Assembly (NCBI RefSeq): GCF_964340395.1
Contig: NC_135551.1
Location: 24,623,003-24,687,002, forward strand
Origin: Glandiceps talaboti
Taxonomy: Eukaryota > Hemichordata > Enteropneusta > Spengelidae
Direction of reading: 5' to 3'
Length of the DNA stretch: 64,000 nt
The notes under the pieces: model-generated
What the model saw: the letters and a program-made list of their open reading frames with translations, nothing else
Told to the model about the DNA's origin: nothing
The model's database searches: none
Made by a program: the position numbers and the translations under genes
Shown here: positions 43,072 through 57,500 of the stretch, one piece after another
How positions within the stretch are numbered: position 1 is the first letter of the stretch
Layout of the letters: each line of letters opens with the position of its first letter

Positions 43072-43440
43072 TTGGGCCTAAAAAATTGTTTGTTCCGGTT
43101 ACCGACCCCACCTAGTTTTTCACCCCGATCCTAAACTTCTTTTTTACATATTCGAGAAAAAAAGAGAGTAATAAAATGGCGAAAATTGTGAAGTCTCGCA
43201 AGGAATAGTGGATGTGGAAACTTCCATCAACTTAAATAGAGAATATAAACTATTCTTCCAATCTGTAATGGCTGTACATCTGATGAGAAGAAACCAATAA
43301 CACAGAGACTATATGGAAAACAATGGAAAACATAACTACCTGACCTAGAAACTCACATATGAAAAAAATATATATATTAAAATAAAATAAACCATCTACC
43401 TACCTACCTAGTAACCTACCTACCGCTGCATCTATGAGGC
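43072..43440. repeat. Dispersed repeat copy 2
   Basis: It matches 35947-36240, with an inserted AT-rich patch, and ends in a short (CCTA)n run. Confidence 0.65.
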
Positions 43441-44902
43441 ACCTGGCTATCACCTCAATTTATAGGTGAGACCCAGAGGAGGCCGGACGGGTGCAGAGCA
43501 TGATGGGTAAAAAACAACTGTGATACCTCATTAGGGCGGCCCTTTTTATTTTTCTGTTTCTCATCTCCCGACCGACCCTAATTTGCAGCTCCGACATCAG
43601 AAAAAAAAAAGTTTTTTTATTTCCGACCGACCCCTGAGCACAGCAAATTGTAAGGATCCCCATGGCGTCTTAGGCCAGTTCTGCCGAGGCCACGACCTTG
43701 CGACATTGGCCCCCTAAAATTACAAATGAAGCAATAATTTTCCCACCTTGCGTCGCTTTGGCGCATTCATTTTACGGCAGACATCAAAATTATCTAAGTC
43801 CACGGCCGGACCAGGCCAGGCTCTGACTCGACGTGAATCCCACAAGAAGTATATTGACTGCGTAAGGGAAAGTTTTGTTGACATCATATAAGATACAGTG
43901 ACAACGCGCAGTTCTATTGTTAACATAAAAAATGCCACAAAAAGATCAACTTTGATAAACTTAATCTACAAATTAAAACATTAGAGGGATTAGATGAGAC
44001 GTCGAAATGGACGTCTCTCGTCACATGTTTTGCCTACTGTCACTGTCGTGACCTCTGACCTAATCACTGACGTGTGCGAAACACTGAACTTGCTACCGGA
44101 ACATCTATCTCCCATGCCACAGCTTAGAAGCCTTCGTGAACCAAATTTATGGGACAGGTTGTGATTTTCATTTGTTGATGGGTTAAATTAAATGAGTACA
44201 TGTGTATTTTGATTCCGAAAAAGGGGATCGTGTTGCATGATGTTGACAGTGCTGGTGACACATGTGAATGTTGGGCACTGAATCAATGCGTAATCACTGG
44301 CATGGCTACTATAGACGGCCGATGCATGTGCGCCCGGTCAGACATGAAGAACGAACTTGTTGTGCAAATCAGAAAAAAATTGATGTAATATTTACAGAGC
44401 ATCCCAACTTTGACTTTGTTGATAGTTTTAGTTAAAGATTCAAGTTCTGAGTTTCAAGGACACCTAATGTCAGCAAGTTTACGGTACGTAACTATGCTGT
44501 CATTTGATATAGCAGGACCAAATCATGATACACAGCCAGTAACGGTTAATTAATAAAAAAATAAATTATTTTAAAGTTTGTTTGACTATTATTTGTAAGT
44601 TTTTCGTTCACATTTGGTACTTTTTAAAGTCAGGGATTTTTTTTCTTAAAAATGTCATGAATTTGAAGAGGGAATGATAAACACAGCAGTGTACTAACAA
44701 TTTTAAAAATGAAACAAGTGGTTACAAGTTTAGGATTTCTCAAAGTTTTTATTCAATCATATGTTCACTGTGACTTATTTTGAAGTTGTTCATTGTCCTT
44801 GTCTGAAAAAAGGGAATTATAAATTTTAGCACTGCTATTCATTGATATTCAGATTAAAAATTGTGACTACCTGGCTGTCCAATCTTTCTAAACAATATAT
44901 CA

Positions 44903-44983
<81 letters not shown>

Positions 44984-47900
44984 AAAATAGCTTACTGGGA
45001 ACTGTTATTATGAATGGAATTTTTTTATGTAGTTAGGTAATGGTCTATACGTAATTATAATGGAATATCTCAGACCACAGTATCTCTATAGTGGTCTGAG
45101 ATAATTTATATGAATATTTCATAGACAATAATAATTGACCCCACTCCCTGTCAAATGACACCACTTTTTGGAACCAAGGGGCCTGTGTCCCCACTTGTTG
45201 GAAACCTTGGCAGAACACCACCGTCTAACCCCCCCCCCCCACCCAACCCCTTTGTTACGTCAGAGCAGCATGTGTCTTTCATCATGGCAGAAGTCGTTGA
45301 GATTTGATGAGGGACAGGGCTCAAAATTAATACTGTCACGCGGTACATTTTGCTGCAATTTAATAATAGCTCAGAATATTTCCATCATTTTCAAAATTAT
45401 GCTTAAAATTGGTAAAAGTCATACTGCATTCCTAATTTCTTGACCAGTTTTTAGCTTGAAATCAGTTGTATTATCAGGGAAATGACCGACTCCATAGCGT
45501 TTCATGACCAATGACATGCATGACCTTTGAAGACATTCCGATGTTTACATCTAACATGTAACCTGACTTTTTTACTTATTCACATTATTACTTTTAATTA
45601 CTTTTAAACAGTAAATCCCAAAGGGGTTCTGAGTTCTAGAAATGTTTACATGTTATCTGGTGGATTATTTTGACAAGTTCACACTGAAGAAAAATGTTTC
45701 ATAGGAGTAATGGTTTATATAAATGAAAATTCATCTAGCACACTGATGACAATCACGTAAGTGTTTCAAAAAGTTACATACTAAAGTTCAAATTGGATAA
45801 CTTGAAAACATTGTTAGCGATGGCAATGCCACTTTGATTAATAGGACGAATGTATTAGTACTCCTGATAAAATCACACAATAGTTCATGGCTACAGAGGT
45901 ACACCCATCAGGATGATAAGTATTTAATCATCTTCTTACAAAGTTGTTCTACAGACTTGTCAACCTTGCTAAAATGAAGGAAAGAGACTTGTAACAAGGA
46001 ATTCAATAAAGAGAAGAGAAATGAAGTTGTATAGAGACTAACAGGACAGAAAGGATAGAGAATAGAACTGAAAAAATACATTTTTTTTTCTTGCCCCCCT
46101 TTTTTTTTATTTCGCCCGCCCGACCCACCTGACTATTCCATTGGAGATGAGAAACAAAAACAAAAAAACCTCACCCTTACGCGCGTTGTGAGCCTCCAAT
46201 GCATGAATGTATATTCTTCGTGTGACCTACGTTTACAATGGTGGCTGCTCGGTGTTCACAAGCCGTATCTTTGGGTATTTTCAACTCGCCGTAACTTTCA
46301 CAAGAATTCATCATTTTAGATACTATAAAAGCGAAAGTATCGACAGATATTTCCTCCTCCGTGCGACAAGAATCAATTTTGGAATTATTGATAGGAATAC
46401 TGATTTTTCGGCGATTTCATGCATACTTGACCCCGAGGTCGTAAATTTCAGGCCCGATTTTTCGGCCATTTATTTTTTCGCCCAAAATTTACAAATTCTA
46501 CAAAATAGATGGATTCTTGTGTACTGTAAGTGGCTATAGTGAGAAGCAAGGTCCGTTCAAGACTTTCAGTAGAAAGCGCGTGATTTCACCCAAGTCGAAG
46601 GTGACCTCGTTTGATTTAATTGTGTGTAATATATAGTGACAACAGAATAAAGGCAACTCGGTCGTATAGTTGAGTGCAGTGTCGTGAGTTCATGATCATT
46701 TAATGGTCATAACAAGAAAAATCGAGCATCTGAACAAAACAATAATGACGCAAATGGTAAGAAAACGGTTAAAAACATGAGGTACTCATCGAAAGGTCAT
46801 CGAGGTATGCTCTAGTGTTCAACAGTCACATGGATGTACACGTGAGACCCAGTCTCCTCTGGGTGAGACCTAAATTTAAAAGCTTAGCTTAGTACCAGGC
46901 CAGTGCGGCTTCGAGTGATTGTACTTTCTAAATGGGGGGATTCGGATAAAATGAAAAGTACAGATATATCAATATCTTAGGCTAATATCTATTGAATTTG
47001 TTTTTACACAAACTTTGTATTATTTTAACACAAACTTTGAATGTATCAAATAAAAGAGTGTTTTGTCCTTGTTGAGTTATTCACCCTAATACGACAGCCA
47101 TAACTTATGCGATACTCGTTACCGCTTGTTTTTGCTATATCTCCGCAAAAGAGCTGGAGGGGGGATTATCATCATGTCCCCACGCCATGTATTTCTATTT
47201 CTAAACAGAGTATATCATTAGAGGATGTCAATGAAACTTTGTAGAAGGGTTAACAATGAGAAATTCAAAAATTCACCAGTGACCAAAATTATCAAACACG
47301 ATAGATATTTGACTCATGGCTACGAATGACCAAAATCTCATTGAAAGTTGCTCGCACCCGAGAGCTATCGGTGCGTGAAATTGCCACGAGTTAAATTCTA
47401 CTCAACCGATTCCTCTCATGTGCACCGGGCTTTGCAAGGGAAGATGGAACCTGAGTATTTAATTAAATAAATCCTGTTTTTAATTACATCTGCACTTTCA
47501 ATCAATTTCAAAGAATACAATGTGGATGGAACACAGAATTCAAATAAGCAATTCTTTATTGTTATTAAATGTAACACCACGAATCATAGTAATGTCTTAT
47601 TAGACATTCAACGGCTTACATTGTGTTGCATTGCTGCAGAAGGCACTTTTTATAATGGGATTCTCATCCGAGTAGAATGCCAAAATTTTAGAGCATCTTG
47701 TAAAATAGCAATTTAGTCGAGGTGCTGTTTCCGCTATTATGTTGTATGCCGGCAAACATATAAGTGTAACCTAACTGGCAAGTATCCGGGACGTACCTCT
47801 CGGAAGCAATGACAACATTGGTTGTTTAGATAAGGATTGTAATGATACTTTATTATAACCCAGTAAAATCGTTAAGCCCTTTAAAACCAGACTATCAATT

Positions 47901-48092
47901 AATTGTATTTATTTCAGACTGACTAAGTTTCATTGAAATGATATGATGGGTGTTCTCTTTACGTGCATATCGGTAGTAAATGGTTTGTGGATTTTTGAAT
48001 AGTTTTTCATTTGGGATGGCTTTTCAAGAGGTTTGCATTAAATTGAATTGCTAGCTCAAATGTTACAAACATACAGATTCACATAATATTAA

Positions 48093-48170
<78 letters not shown>

Positions 48171-49024
48171 AAAAATATGTTGTTACATCACAGAATGACG
48201 TTATTACCTAGTATAATCCCTGTGTTTATTCGTATCACCATAAGTTCCGTTTTCGTAAAACTGACAAGAGATTGGAGACGATTATATTGATACGGATGAC
48301 GAAATGGAACGAAAGATGATTCACACGAACGAATAGGTGATGTCCAATATAATTAATGGATTTATCACCTGCCTATGTCCAGGAAGTCAAAGAGAATATC
48401 CTCGAACAAATAAAAGAGATACACAGTCTGCTTCGTCCTCATGTCTTGCCATTCCAATGCCAAATAGAAGTGAGAAGCCACATTCAAATACATTACAGTA
48501 TTTGATTATTTTAAATGATAAAAAATATTTTGGCATTGGTAATTTGATTATCACAATCCAAGTTGCTTTTCCAAGTGGTGAAACACAACACTATTAGAAA
48601 AAAAAAGGTTTAAAAATGACACTATATTTATCCCCATTTTGGCAGAAATGAGAAACGCAAATGTTCTACCATATTTTAGTCTTTAGACATTTAATAAACA
48701 CCATACAATCATGCAGTAATTATCCGCCACAGTATCCCTGAACAATGACGCCAAGTAAACCGTCAAAATTTGCTGGTTTGAAAATTTTGAATGCCTATTT
48801 TCATCGTTATAATTAATACATTTACAGCATAATGTGAATAATTGATGCTCATGTAAAATGTGTATAATGTTATTACGAATAAACCCCAATATACCTAAAA
48901 ATTATATTTATGCACAATATCAATAGAAGCATTGACAATGAAGTGATCCCACATAACAGACTATTGACTCATTGTGTAATTAAAGCAGAACCAACGAACT
49001 TATTCCTCTAAATGATCGCTTCAT
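43441..49024. other. Intergenic between genes B and C; simple repeats only
   Basis: (TA)n at about 44909-44978 and 48096-48168, a palindrome at 45066-45103, and T-rich plus CCGACC-rich scraps near 43546-43640 and 46080-46140. Short open frames (44200-44388, 46207-46539, 47522-47716) have no recognised domain. Confidence 0.5.
45066..45103. repeat. Palindrome with 13-bp arms (CTCAGACCAC type), copy 1
   Basis: TATCTCAGACCAC and its reverse complement, separated by 12 bp. ATCTCTATAGTGGTCTGAG at 45082-45100 is the exact reverse complement of 52103-52121. Confidence 0.85.
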
Positions 49025-52000
49025 CTAAATTTTGCCCATAGGAACATCCGAACCATCAGCTTCGACTGTTTCCTTACCGCTAGTTGAAGTGCCACCGTTG
49101 TCCAGGGGCTTCTTTGTTTTCCTGTCAAAGATAAATGTATTGATATTGTTAACATCGATATAATGTACACTGGAGTAAATCATTCATTACTATGGCAACG
49201 AAAAGTTGTTTCCGATAATATAACTGCAGAAAATAGAATAGGTAGGTCGGGATTTTATTTTATTTTACATTTTACTTTTTAATAACTTCGAACCAAAGAC
49301 ATGATACTTGTTGGTCACAAAATACTTTCGTAATACTTGATGGGGGCAAATATGTAAATGCTAATTAAATGTGATTCGGAAGTAGAAAAACACAATTATG
49401 CAGATTGTGTTGTTATACGCTGAAAAGACATCGTTTCTTTCTGGAATGTAATGTTTTAAAAAGTAACCAAGATACTTTGGGAAGAAAATGTACAGGGAAA
49501 TAAAAGTAAAGTGTCAAAACTTTATCTTTTTGCATGTCGGAAGATTAAACCAGGGTCGGTCGGGCTATCGGTAAACGCTATATTTCTTTTATCTAGTAGT
49601 ACATAACATTCTTTTTTGTTTCTGTTATAATTTCTCTTGGTATGGGTTGATACACAAGTATATACAGACACTCACTTTCCGAACCGTTCTCCTTCCTCCA
49701 TAGTTTCTGGTAATTTCTTTCCACGAGTTTCTGGTAGTGGATAAACCAGAATTCCTGCAATGATTGCAGCAACCCCAAATACAATAGCAGGCAGTTTTTC
49801 CCAGATTGTTGCCATGAGCAACAGTTGTGGAGCGACAATCCCCCCAACACGTGCAAACATTGAACATACACCAATACCAACTGATCTGTCAAAGTACAAT
49901 ATATGGTACAAAAATATGATATCTTGTATTTGATGATTATTGTCAACAGACAAATTGATTTATGTTGACAAATATGTTGAAAAAGTAGTGTGGCACTCTT
50001 TTCTGCAGAATGCAGTAAGGACCTTGGGGAAAAATCAAGGAAAAATTAGAGGGTCACCGTACAAGTCTTTCAAACATAAGTCAAAATATTACAATATCAA
50101 ATTAAGAACTAAACGTACAAGCTAAAATTGCTGACGAATACTGTGTTAACCCTCTGGCAAAATAAAAGATTGTCGACTTCCTTGGAAGTGAACCCACAAT
50201 TTTTTACAATAACATGTACTTCGAAAGGACCAGGAATAAGCTTTCATATATCAACGTTCACAGGGATTGTAAGAACTTTGATTTCAGGGAAGTGGGTTAC
50301 AGAGGCGTGGATCGCACCACCTTTATTTATTAATTGATTGATTAATTAATTGATTGATTAATTAATTAATTAATTAATTAATTAATTAATTAATTTCTGT
50401 TATTGCCAAGCGCTGTGTGAGATGGTTTCTGAGGAATACAAATGAAGTGGTAGTTACAATAAAAGGCAGCAATTATTTGGTATGGTTGGCTGTGTAAGTT
50501 CATAACACTCGATGGCACGTACATGCCACGGAGAATCAAATGCCCAAAGTTTACACTGGAGGTCATGGAATTGGCTAATAATAGTTTACCTGACGGGAGT
50601 GGGGAACAGCTCTGCACTGTACACATATACCATACCAAATGAACACGTGACGGAAAATTTACTGATCATGGTGATTGTTATTCCAAGCCATACATATTGA
50701 CCACCTGTAAATTCAAAATCAAAAGTTACTTTTCTTTAAATATCAGGAAGACACTCCATTTGCGGCATATTGAAAGCTGGTGTGATGTCATGCCCAATTT
50801 ATTATTAGTACAAATATTATTTTCGTGAAGGAAAGACGGCACATTAGAAATTGATGTATACTAACCACAAAATAGAAAGTGCATGATATATATGAAAACA
50901 TTTCACCCAAGAGGAATAATTTTGCCTGTTGTCGATTAATATGTTTCAGCAGCACGTTGCGACCGCCATGGCATAGCTTACACAATGTAAATTACAGAAT
51001 CCAATGTCAGGCACCAGTGCATTGTTCGACAACAAACAGTTGCTTTTGAAGGGTCTTACATAGTGAATATGTACACACTTGTCGAATGTATGTAGAGCTA
51101 GCTGTTGGTACACATTTCTGAGAAAAAAACATTTGCAGCATACAAGGTGGTACACTGTATACCAACAATATGAGGTCAAGATTGAGTGTTTCTGGATGAA
51201 GGCCAGCATAAGCTAGCAAAACGTCAAAGAGAGAATGTTATTGGAACACCATATATGCTCTACTGAGATGGGATAAACAGCACAACAATGTCAATGATCA
51301 CTCACATTCAGAAAGTCCATGAGTCATGACTTTATAAGTTCAATCCTCAGAGATGAGTAAAGTCGTCCTGGCGGCGTAGCAACAGAGGGAAGATAACATA
51401 AAATATATACATCAGGACATGAGTTGAAGGAAGAGCTCCCAAAGACTGGATGAGCGCACAACTGACAACATCCGGGCCTTGGTCAGCACGTTCACGCCAC
51501 CACTTTATTCCCAATATTTTGCCATGCTGTATCCCCATTTACTAATGTGAGACTCGCTCCTATCTCAACTCCACAACTGACAATTTATTCACTGCATTTC
51601 ACTGATATGTTATGATATTACTTCTCACTGGTGCCAGTGGTCGGATTTGGTAGCAGTGGGATTAGGAAGTGGTGGCAGCAGTGGTATCATGCCCAAATCA
51701 CGAAATAATGCAAAGTAAGATAAAAGTGAGTCAAAGCAAAAAGTAACCCCCTTCTAATTTCTTTTTTTCCCCTAAAATATGGCCCTCTCAAGGACCGATA
51801 TGTAAAAAGCGACACTTCACATCCTGCGTTTGCAGCATCTGCCGTCAGAATCGAGATTTGACCAGAGATCTCATAAGGCTATCCGAATGACATTTCACTA
51901 TGGTTCCATGCTCGTGTGAAGTCATAACTGAGTCGCCGTTGCACTATAGTGACCATAACAACTCAAATAGTGGACATACCCGATATTAATCGTGCGACTT

Positions 52001-52222
52001 CAAATTTGTAACGTAAAACGTGACCTCGCAGATGAGACAAAATATAGAAGCTAATGCGCTATTTATAATTAACATTGGCAATCCAGAAAACCTTATGTAA
52101 AGCTCAGACCACTATAGAGATTTCAATATTGTGGTCTGAGTGTATAAGCAGTCTTACCTCTTGGGTGAAAAATAAATGTATGTATGTATGTATGTATGTA
52201 TGTATGTATGTATGTATGTATG

Positions 52223-52291
<69 letters not shown>

Positions 52292-53084
52292 CTTGGTGAG
52301 TATCAATCTGCTAAGACAGTGGTCTATACCGCAGTGGCAGAGCGAGTTACATACGCTCCTCCTCCAAGTCGAGCACTCTACTCAACAAGCTACCAGACCC
52401 AGAAAAGAACAGCGACGAAACAAAAGTATATCGGTCTAACAGAGAACAACTTCAAACAGAGATACGCCAACAACAAACAGTCATTCAAACATGAAAAACA
52501 CGAAAACAGCATAGAACTATCAAAACACATTTGAAAACTGAAAAGAAACAACGAGCCCTTTTCCATATCCTTGTCCATCAGCAAGACAGCCCAAGCGTAC
52601 ACCAATGAAACAAAACGATGCAACCTGTGTTTATCAGAAAAACTAACCATTATTAAAGCAGACAAAAACTCCACACTAAACAAAAGAACTGAGTTGATAT
52701 CTAAATACCGACACGAGAATAAGTTTTATTTGTCCAACTTCAATAGAGCATCTATCACCTAAACTAAACCCGTTAACTAATGGAACACCAAAGCCCGACA
52801 TGAAACAACCCCTACTTGTCCGCACCCAATATCTCACACAATAGCAACCAACACCTTCAAACACACAGCACCAACCCACCAACACATAGACAATAATGAT
52901 GATATTTCTATTGTCTGCACTCTATATAAGCAGCACACCCAGAGAGTAGAAATCAGTTGTCTGATGATCGCACTATGCGTGAAACTCCAAGTTACAACCA
53001 AGAAAGAGTCCAAGAACTATCAAAACTATTGCGCTCTGCCACTGCGGTATAGAGCACTGTCCTAGCAGATAGATACTCACCGAG

Positions 53085-53172
<88 letters not shown>

Positions 53173-54174
53173 TGTAGGAACATTAGATTCATTTCGAGAT
53201 TTCCAATACATTTTAACAACATTCTTGTTAATATAAAGCGGGTGTAATTGAAACTGTCCATCCCTTTGGTCAAGGTCTACCGTACAGAGTTAAGCAAGCT
53301 ATGACGTATGATGTTACTCACATTGTGGCACAAACGATGCAGTAATACAAGCAATACCTCCAATCACCATCGTATAAAACATAGACCAGCGTCGTCCCAG
53401 ACGACGATTGTCCATTATGACGATACCAAGGAGATAGGCGGGGACTTCGACAGCACCAGCCAAAAAACAATTGACGAAATCATTCCCTCCAAGGTTAGAT
53501 GTATTGAAAGACAAACCGAAGTACACTAGAATATTGACAATCCTAACAGAGAAAGGAAGGAATTATTAGTTCACCGATAACATCCAAAAACTTGACAATG
53601 TTCACGAGGACAGATTCCCTTGTCACAGTCACATAACATTGAACATTGGACAAAAACACAGAAGTTCACAACATACTGCCATTATTAGATAAGTGATTCT
53701 TTTAAGCCCAAAAATATCAGTCAATCAAAGTTTTTAAACATTTCGTTATAAATTTCCAAATTTCACATAATTTGACAGTTTAAGTGCGTCTGGTGGTGCA
53801 TTGAAACAAAACATTCTGCCTACAAAGTCATATACTGTTTAATGAACACTCAATGGTCTGGTTGTTAGGCGCGTTATTAGCTTAAAAACTAAGAACTTTC
53901 ACAAATCTAATATGTTTTACCCATGTACTTCAGAGTATTCATTGGGTTCATCGTACACTTTAAAAACAGTTACTACATCATTACTCACCAAATATACATG
54001 AGGATGAGAGTCTTCTTTCTCATATTTGGCAAACGGAATAGTTCAAAAATCAAGAATCTGCCACCAACATTCATCTCTTCTTTTTCCTATAACATGGCAA
54101 AAAGAAGTATGATATGTACATGTAGTGTTTGGAAGATAATGTATAAATATATATATATAAATAATCTATTATAA

Positions 54175-54252
<78 letters not shown>

Positions 54253-54470
54253 AAAGATAAGGATGTTATAAGTCGTTAATCGGAGTTCCACACTTCCTCA
54301 TAGTTGGCAAAGGAATATTTACTTTCATAGCGAACAAAAACATAATTGAAAGTTATTATATAAATAGAAGTAAACCTCCGTAAAGAAAAGATTAGTCCGA
54401 CCATCTTGTCACGCAATATATAGACAAACGCTTACGTGTACATATCAACTTTTGAATTAAGTGTATAATG

Positions 54471-54543
<73 letters not shown>

Positions 54544-57500
54544 AACTCTATTAAACTCTATTGAACTCTATTAAACTCTATTAAACATTTTTCTGTAAAA
54601 TCCCTTCCTCACTTACATCTATGAATTACAATATATAAGTAGACAGAGAATCGAAATACTATTACTTCACCAGACAGAAGTTCAAACACGGATGACATGT
54701 TAAAGTATTATAGTACCCCTGGGGTTAAAGTTTGGTTCACCCCATCGCTTTGCCAACGTTAACGCCACGAGAAGCCAGACTCATTGCAACCAAGAGGTGA
54801 TATTAATCTACAAAAAAGTGCTTCCTAATCGATAACATCACTTAAAAAAATAAGGCAGATTCGGGCTTAACTACAAGTAGATGTATTTTACAATCTGGGA
54901 TCGATCATATCTAGACGATAGAGGGAAAATAACAATACCAATTTGAAAGTAACTGAACATAGACTTTAAAATAACATTATGAATGACACATCATGAAGGA
55001 TAGTATTCAAGAGCCGCTATCGTATAAGTTCGACTACATGTATGTATCTGTCGTACTGAGAATAGTCAAAATCGAATAAAATACCTTTGTTACATCTTCA
55101 ATACTCGGTTTTAATGATTCGTCAAACATATCATCAGGTAGGGACACTTTGTTTACTTTAGCGAACCGTTTGATTATTTCCAAGGCTTGTGCATTTTTAC
55201 CTACAGACAGGAGCCATCTTGGAGACTCTGGTACCAGCCTTTTAAAAGAACAAAATGTGTAACTATATGCCTGGTCTTAATTGTGTTCATGTTGTTATTT
55301 TCTTACTGTCCATTGTGAGATGGCAGGATTTGTGTTTGGTGTACTATTATAATAATCTAGATCTCTTCGGAAGAAATATTATGGGTGTTACCAGGAATAT
55401 ATCGACGGATAAATATATGTATATGACAGATATGTCGCTAGTAGGTTGACGGGTAGGTAGATAAATGAATAGATATAGTTACACGAAAGCGAAAAGTTGA
55501 TGTTAAGAAAATTCTAATATAATAAAATATCACAAATATTTCATTGGAAACGAAAATCAAAATGTCTTCTATGATACTTACCACCAGAACGATACAAACA
55601 AAATAGTAGGTACAGAAATAACTAACTGTAGTATCCACCATGTACGAATTAGGTATGCATATAAGGCTAACAACATATAGCCTATACCAAAGAATACCAT
55701 GGACACCATACCACACAAGGTTCTTTTGGATGGGCCGACCATTTCAGTAACTATGACAATCAAAAGATACAAATTAATAAAGAGTGAATGACTAATTAAA
55801 GGCGAGGACCACTCTCCGGGATATTAAAGTATGTTTTCATAAACTTCAGGCTGGAGACTAGAGTCATTTTATGATTTGACAGGGAAACAGTAAGTTAAAA
55901 TGTTGTCTCATTTAGACGTTTTTCTGGGCACAAATTACCAAATCGCAATTCGCATGAATTATATGTACTTCTTCTGACTACAGTGAGGCAATGTGGCCAA
56001 CAGCGAAATCCTCATATGAGGAACAAATGCAACGTATTATTTCTCTAAAATGGCGTGTCATAAAGATGACAACAATTTTGAAATTACTTGCCAAAAGCCC
56101 AGTCACCGAAAGGCATTAAGACTGAATAATAGAATCATTTGCGGAAATAATGCTCCGCGGAACTAGACGTATTTGAATCGTCTCATTACCGTTACCGTTC
56201 CAAAGTAACTTAACTTTAGTCTTGTAACTATTTGTCTGGAAGAAACCATTCCATGTAGCGGTTGTATACATTGAGCATTGAGTATAATGAATTACCTATG
56301 CATATGTGGCTGTTGTGCTAACGAATCAAATATGGAACTTTCAATTCATAGTTGTTTCAACAAGAATATTATTTATTGTTTCTAAGCGCCTGTACTATCA
56401 GGTTGCCCCCCCCCCCCACTATGATTTTTCACTAAAGTAGGCTTATCCGATGTTTATATTATTAGACACCGTACACAGGAAAGTTATTCTACATTAGTGG
56501 CAACATTACTTTCAAAAGAATTAGCAATATCCTTTAAGTACCAACTGAATTATCTGTGTGGCGAGCACTTTATTGGTAAAATAAGTGGCTATATGGATGA
56601 GAATTGGGTATTTAGCGGACGTTTAATTGATAAAACATCTTTACTATGTTTTCATACGTAACAACATAATGCAAAATAGCATATACCTAGTCTCTGTTTG
56701 TTACCCAATAAATTTGAAAACATTTTCTTAAACAAATGTGTAAAACGTGTGTATGTACAATAACGAACATTGTCCGGATTCCTAATACCCAACTGTATTT
56801 CTATAAGCATTTCATAATCAAGCCACTAACCTAATACAAATGATGCTAAGTAGGCACCATATATATTCACTGCCATAAAAAAGCGACAGATTGCAAAAAC
56901 TTCATAGGTTGGTGAAAAGGCCTCTACAGTACCAACTACTGTTATTAAGACAAGGCTGCCTATCAAACCGCGAACACGACCAAACCTAAATGTAAATCAA
57001 AATATGTGTTATTTTCTTGCCAGTTTCTAAATTAACCAAATTGAATGTCAAAATTGATATTTACTTCAATCACCTTTATGTGTGCAATATTGAAATACCA
57101 CTTAATGGTCAGTTAATGATTTGTCCGCTTCCCCCAACCATTCCACTTCCTTAGAAATGAATTAATCTAAACCCAACATTTTGAAATCAATCAATCAATC
57201 AAATAAACATATAGTAATGTATTACAATTTTGGATAGTACCTATGTTACTAATCATGTTGCATTTGTGTTAATTTTGCTGTTGGTGCTGTAAGCTTAACT
57301 TTCTCATGGTGATTAAAATTACCTTGAATAGTTAAACTTGTACATGATGTACAACTATGTTTAATTTGTAGTTATTGGCGCAAATTTGCTACAGGTCTAG
57401 AAATGTGAAAGGTCTGATTGGTGTTAGCAAATGAACGACTGCTTTTGTGTTAGCGAATGAACGACTGCTTTATCATTATATTCAAACATTTAAACTGTAA

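Noticed and set aside
46207-46539. 110-aa plus-strand frame
   Set aside because: No recognised domain. It follows T-rich and CCGACC-type repeat scraps and is probably repeat-derived.
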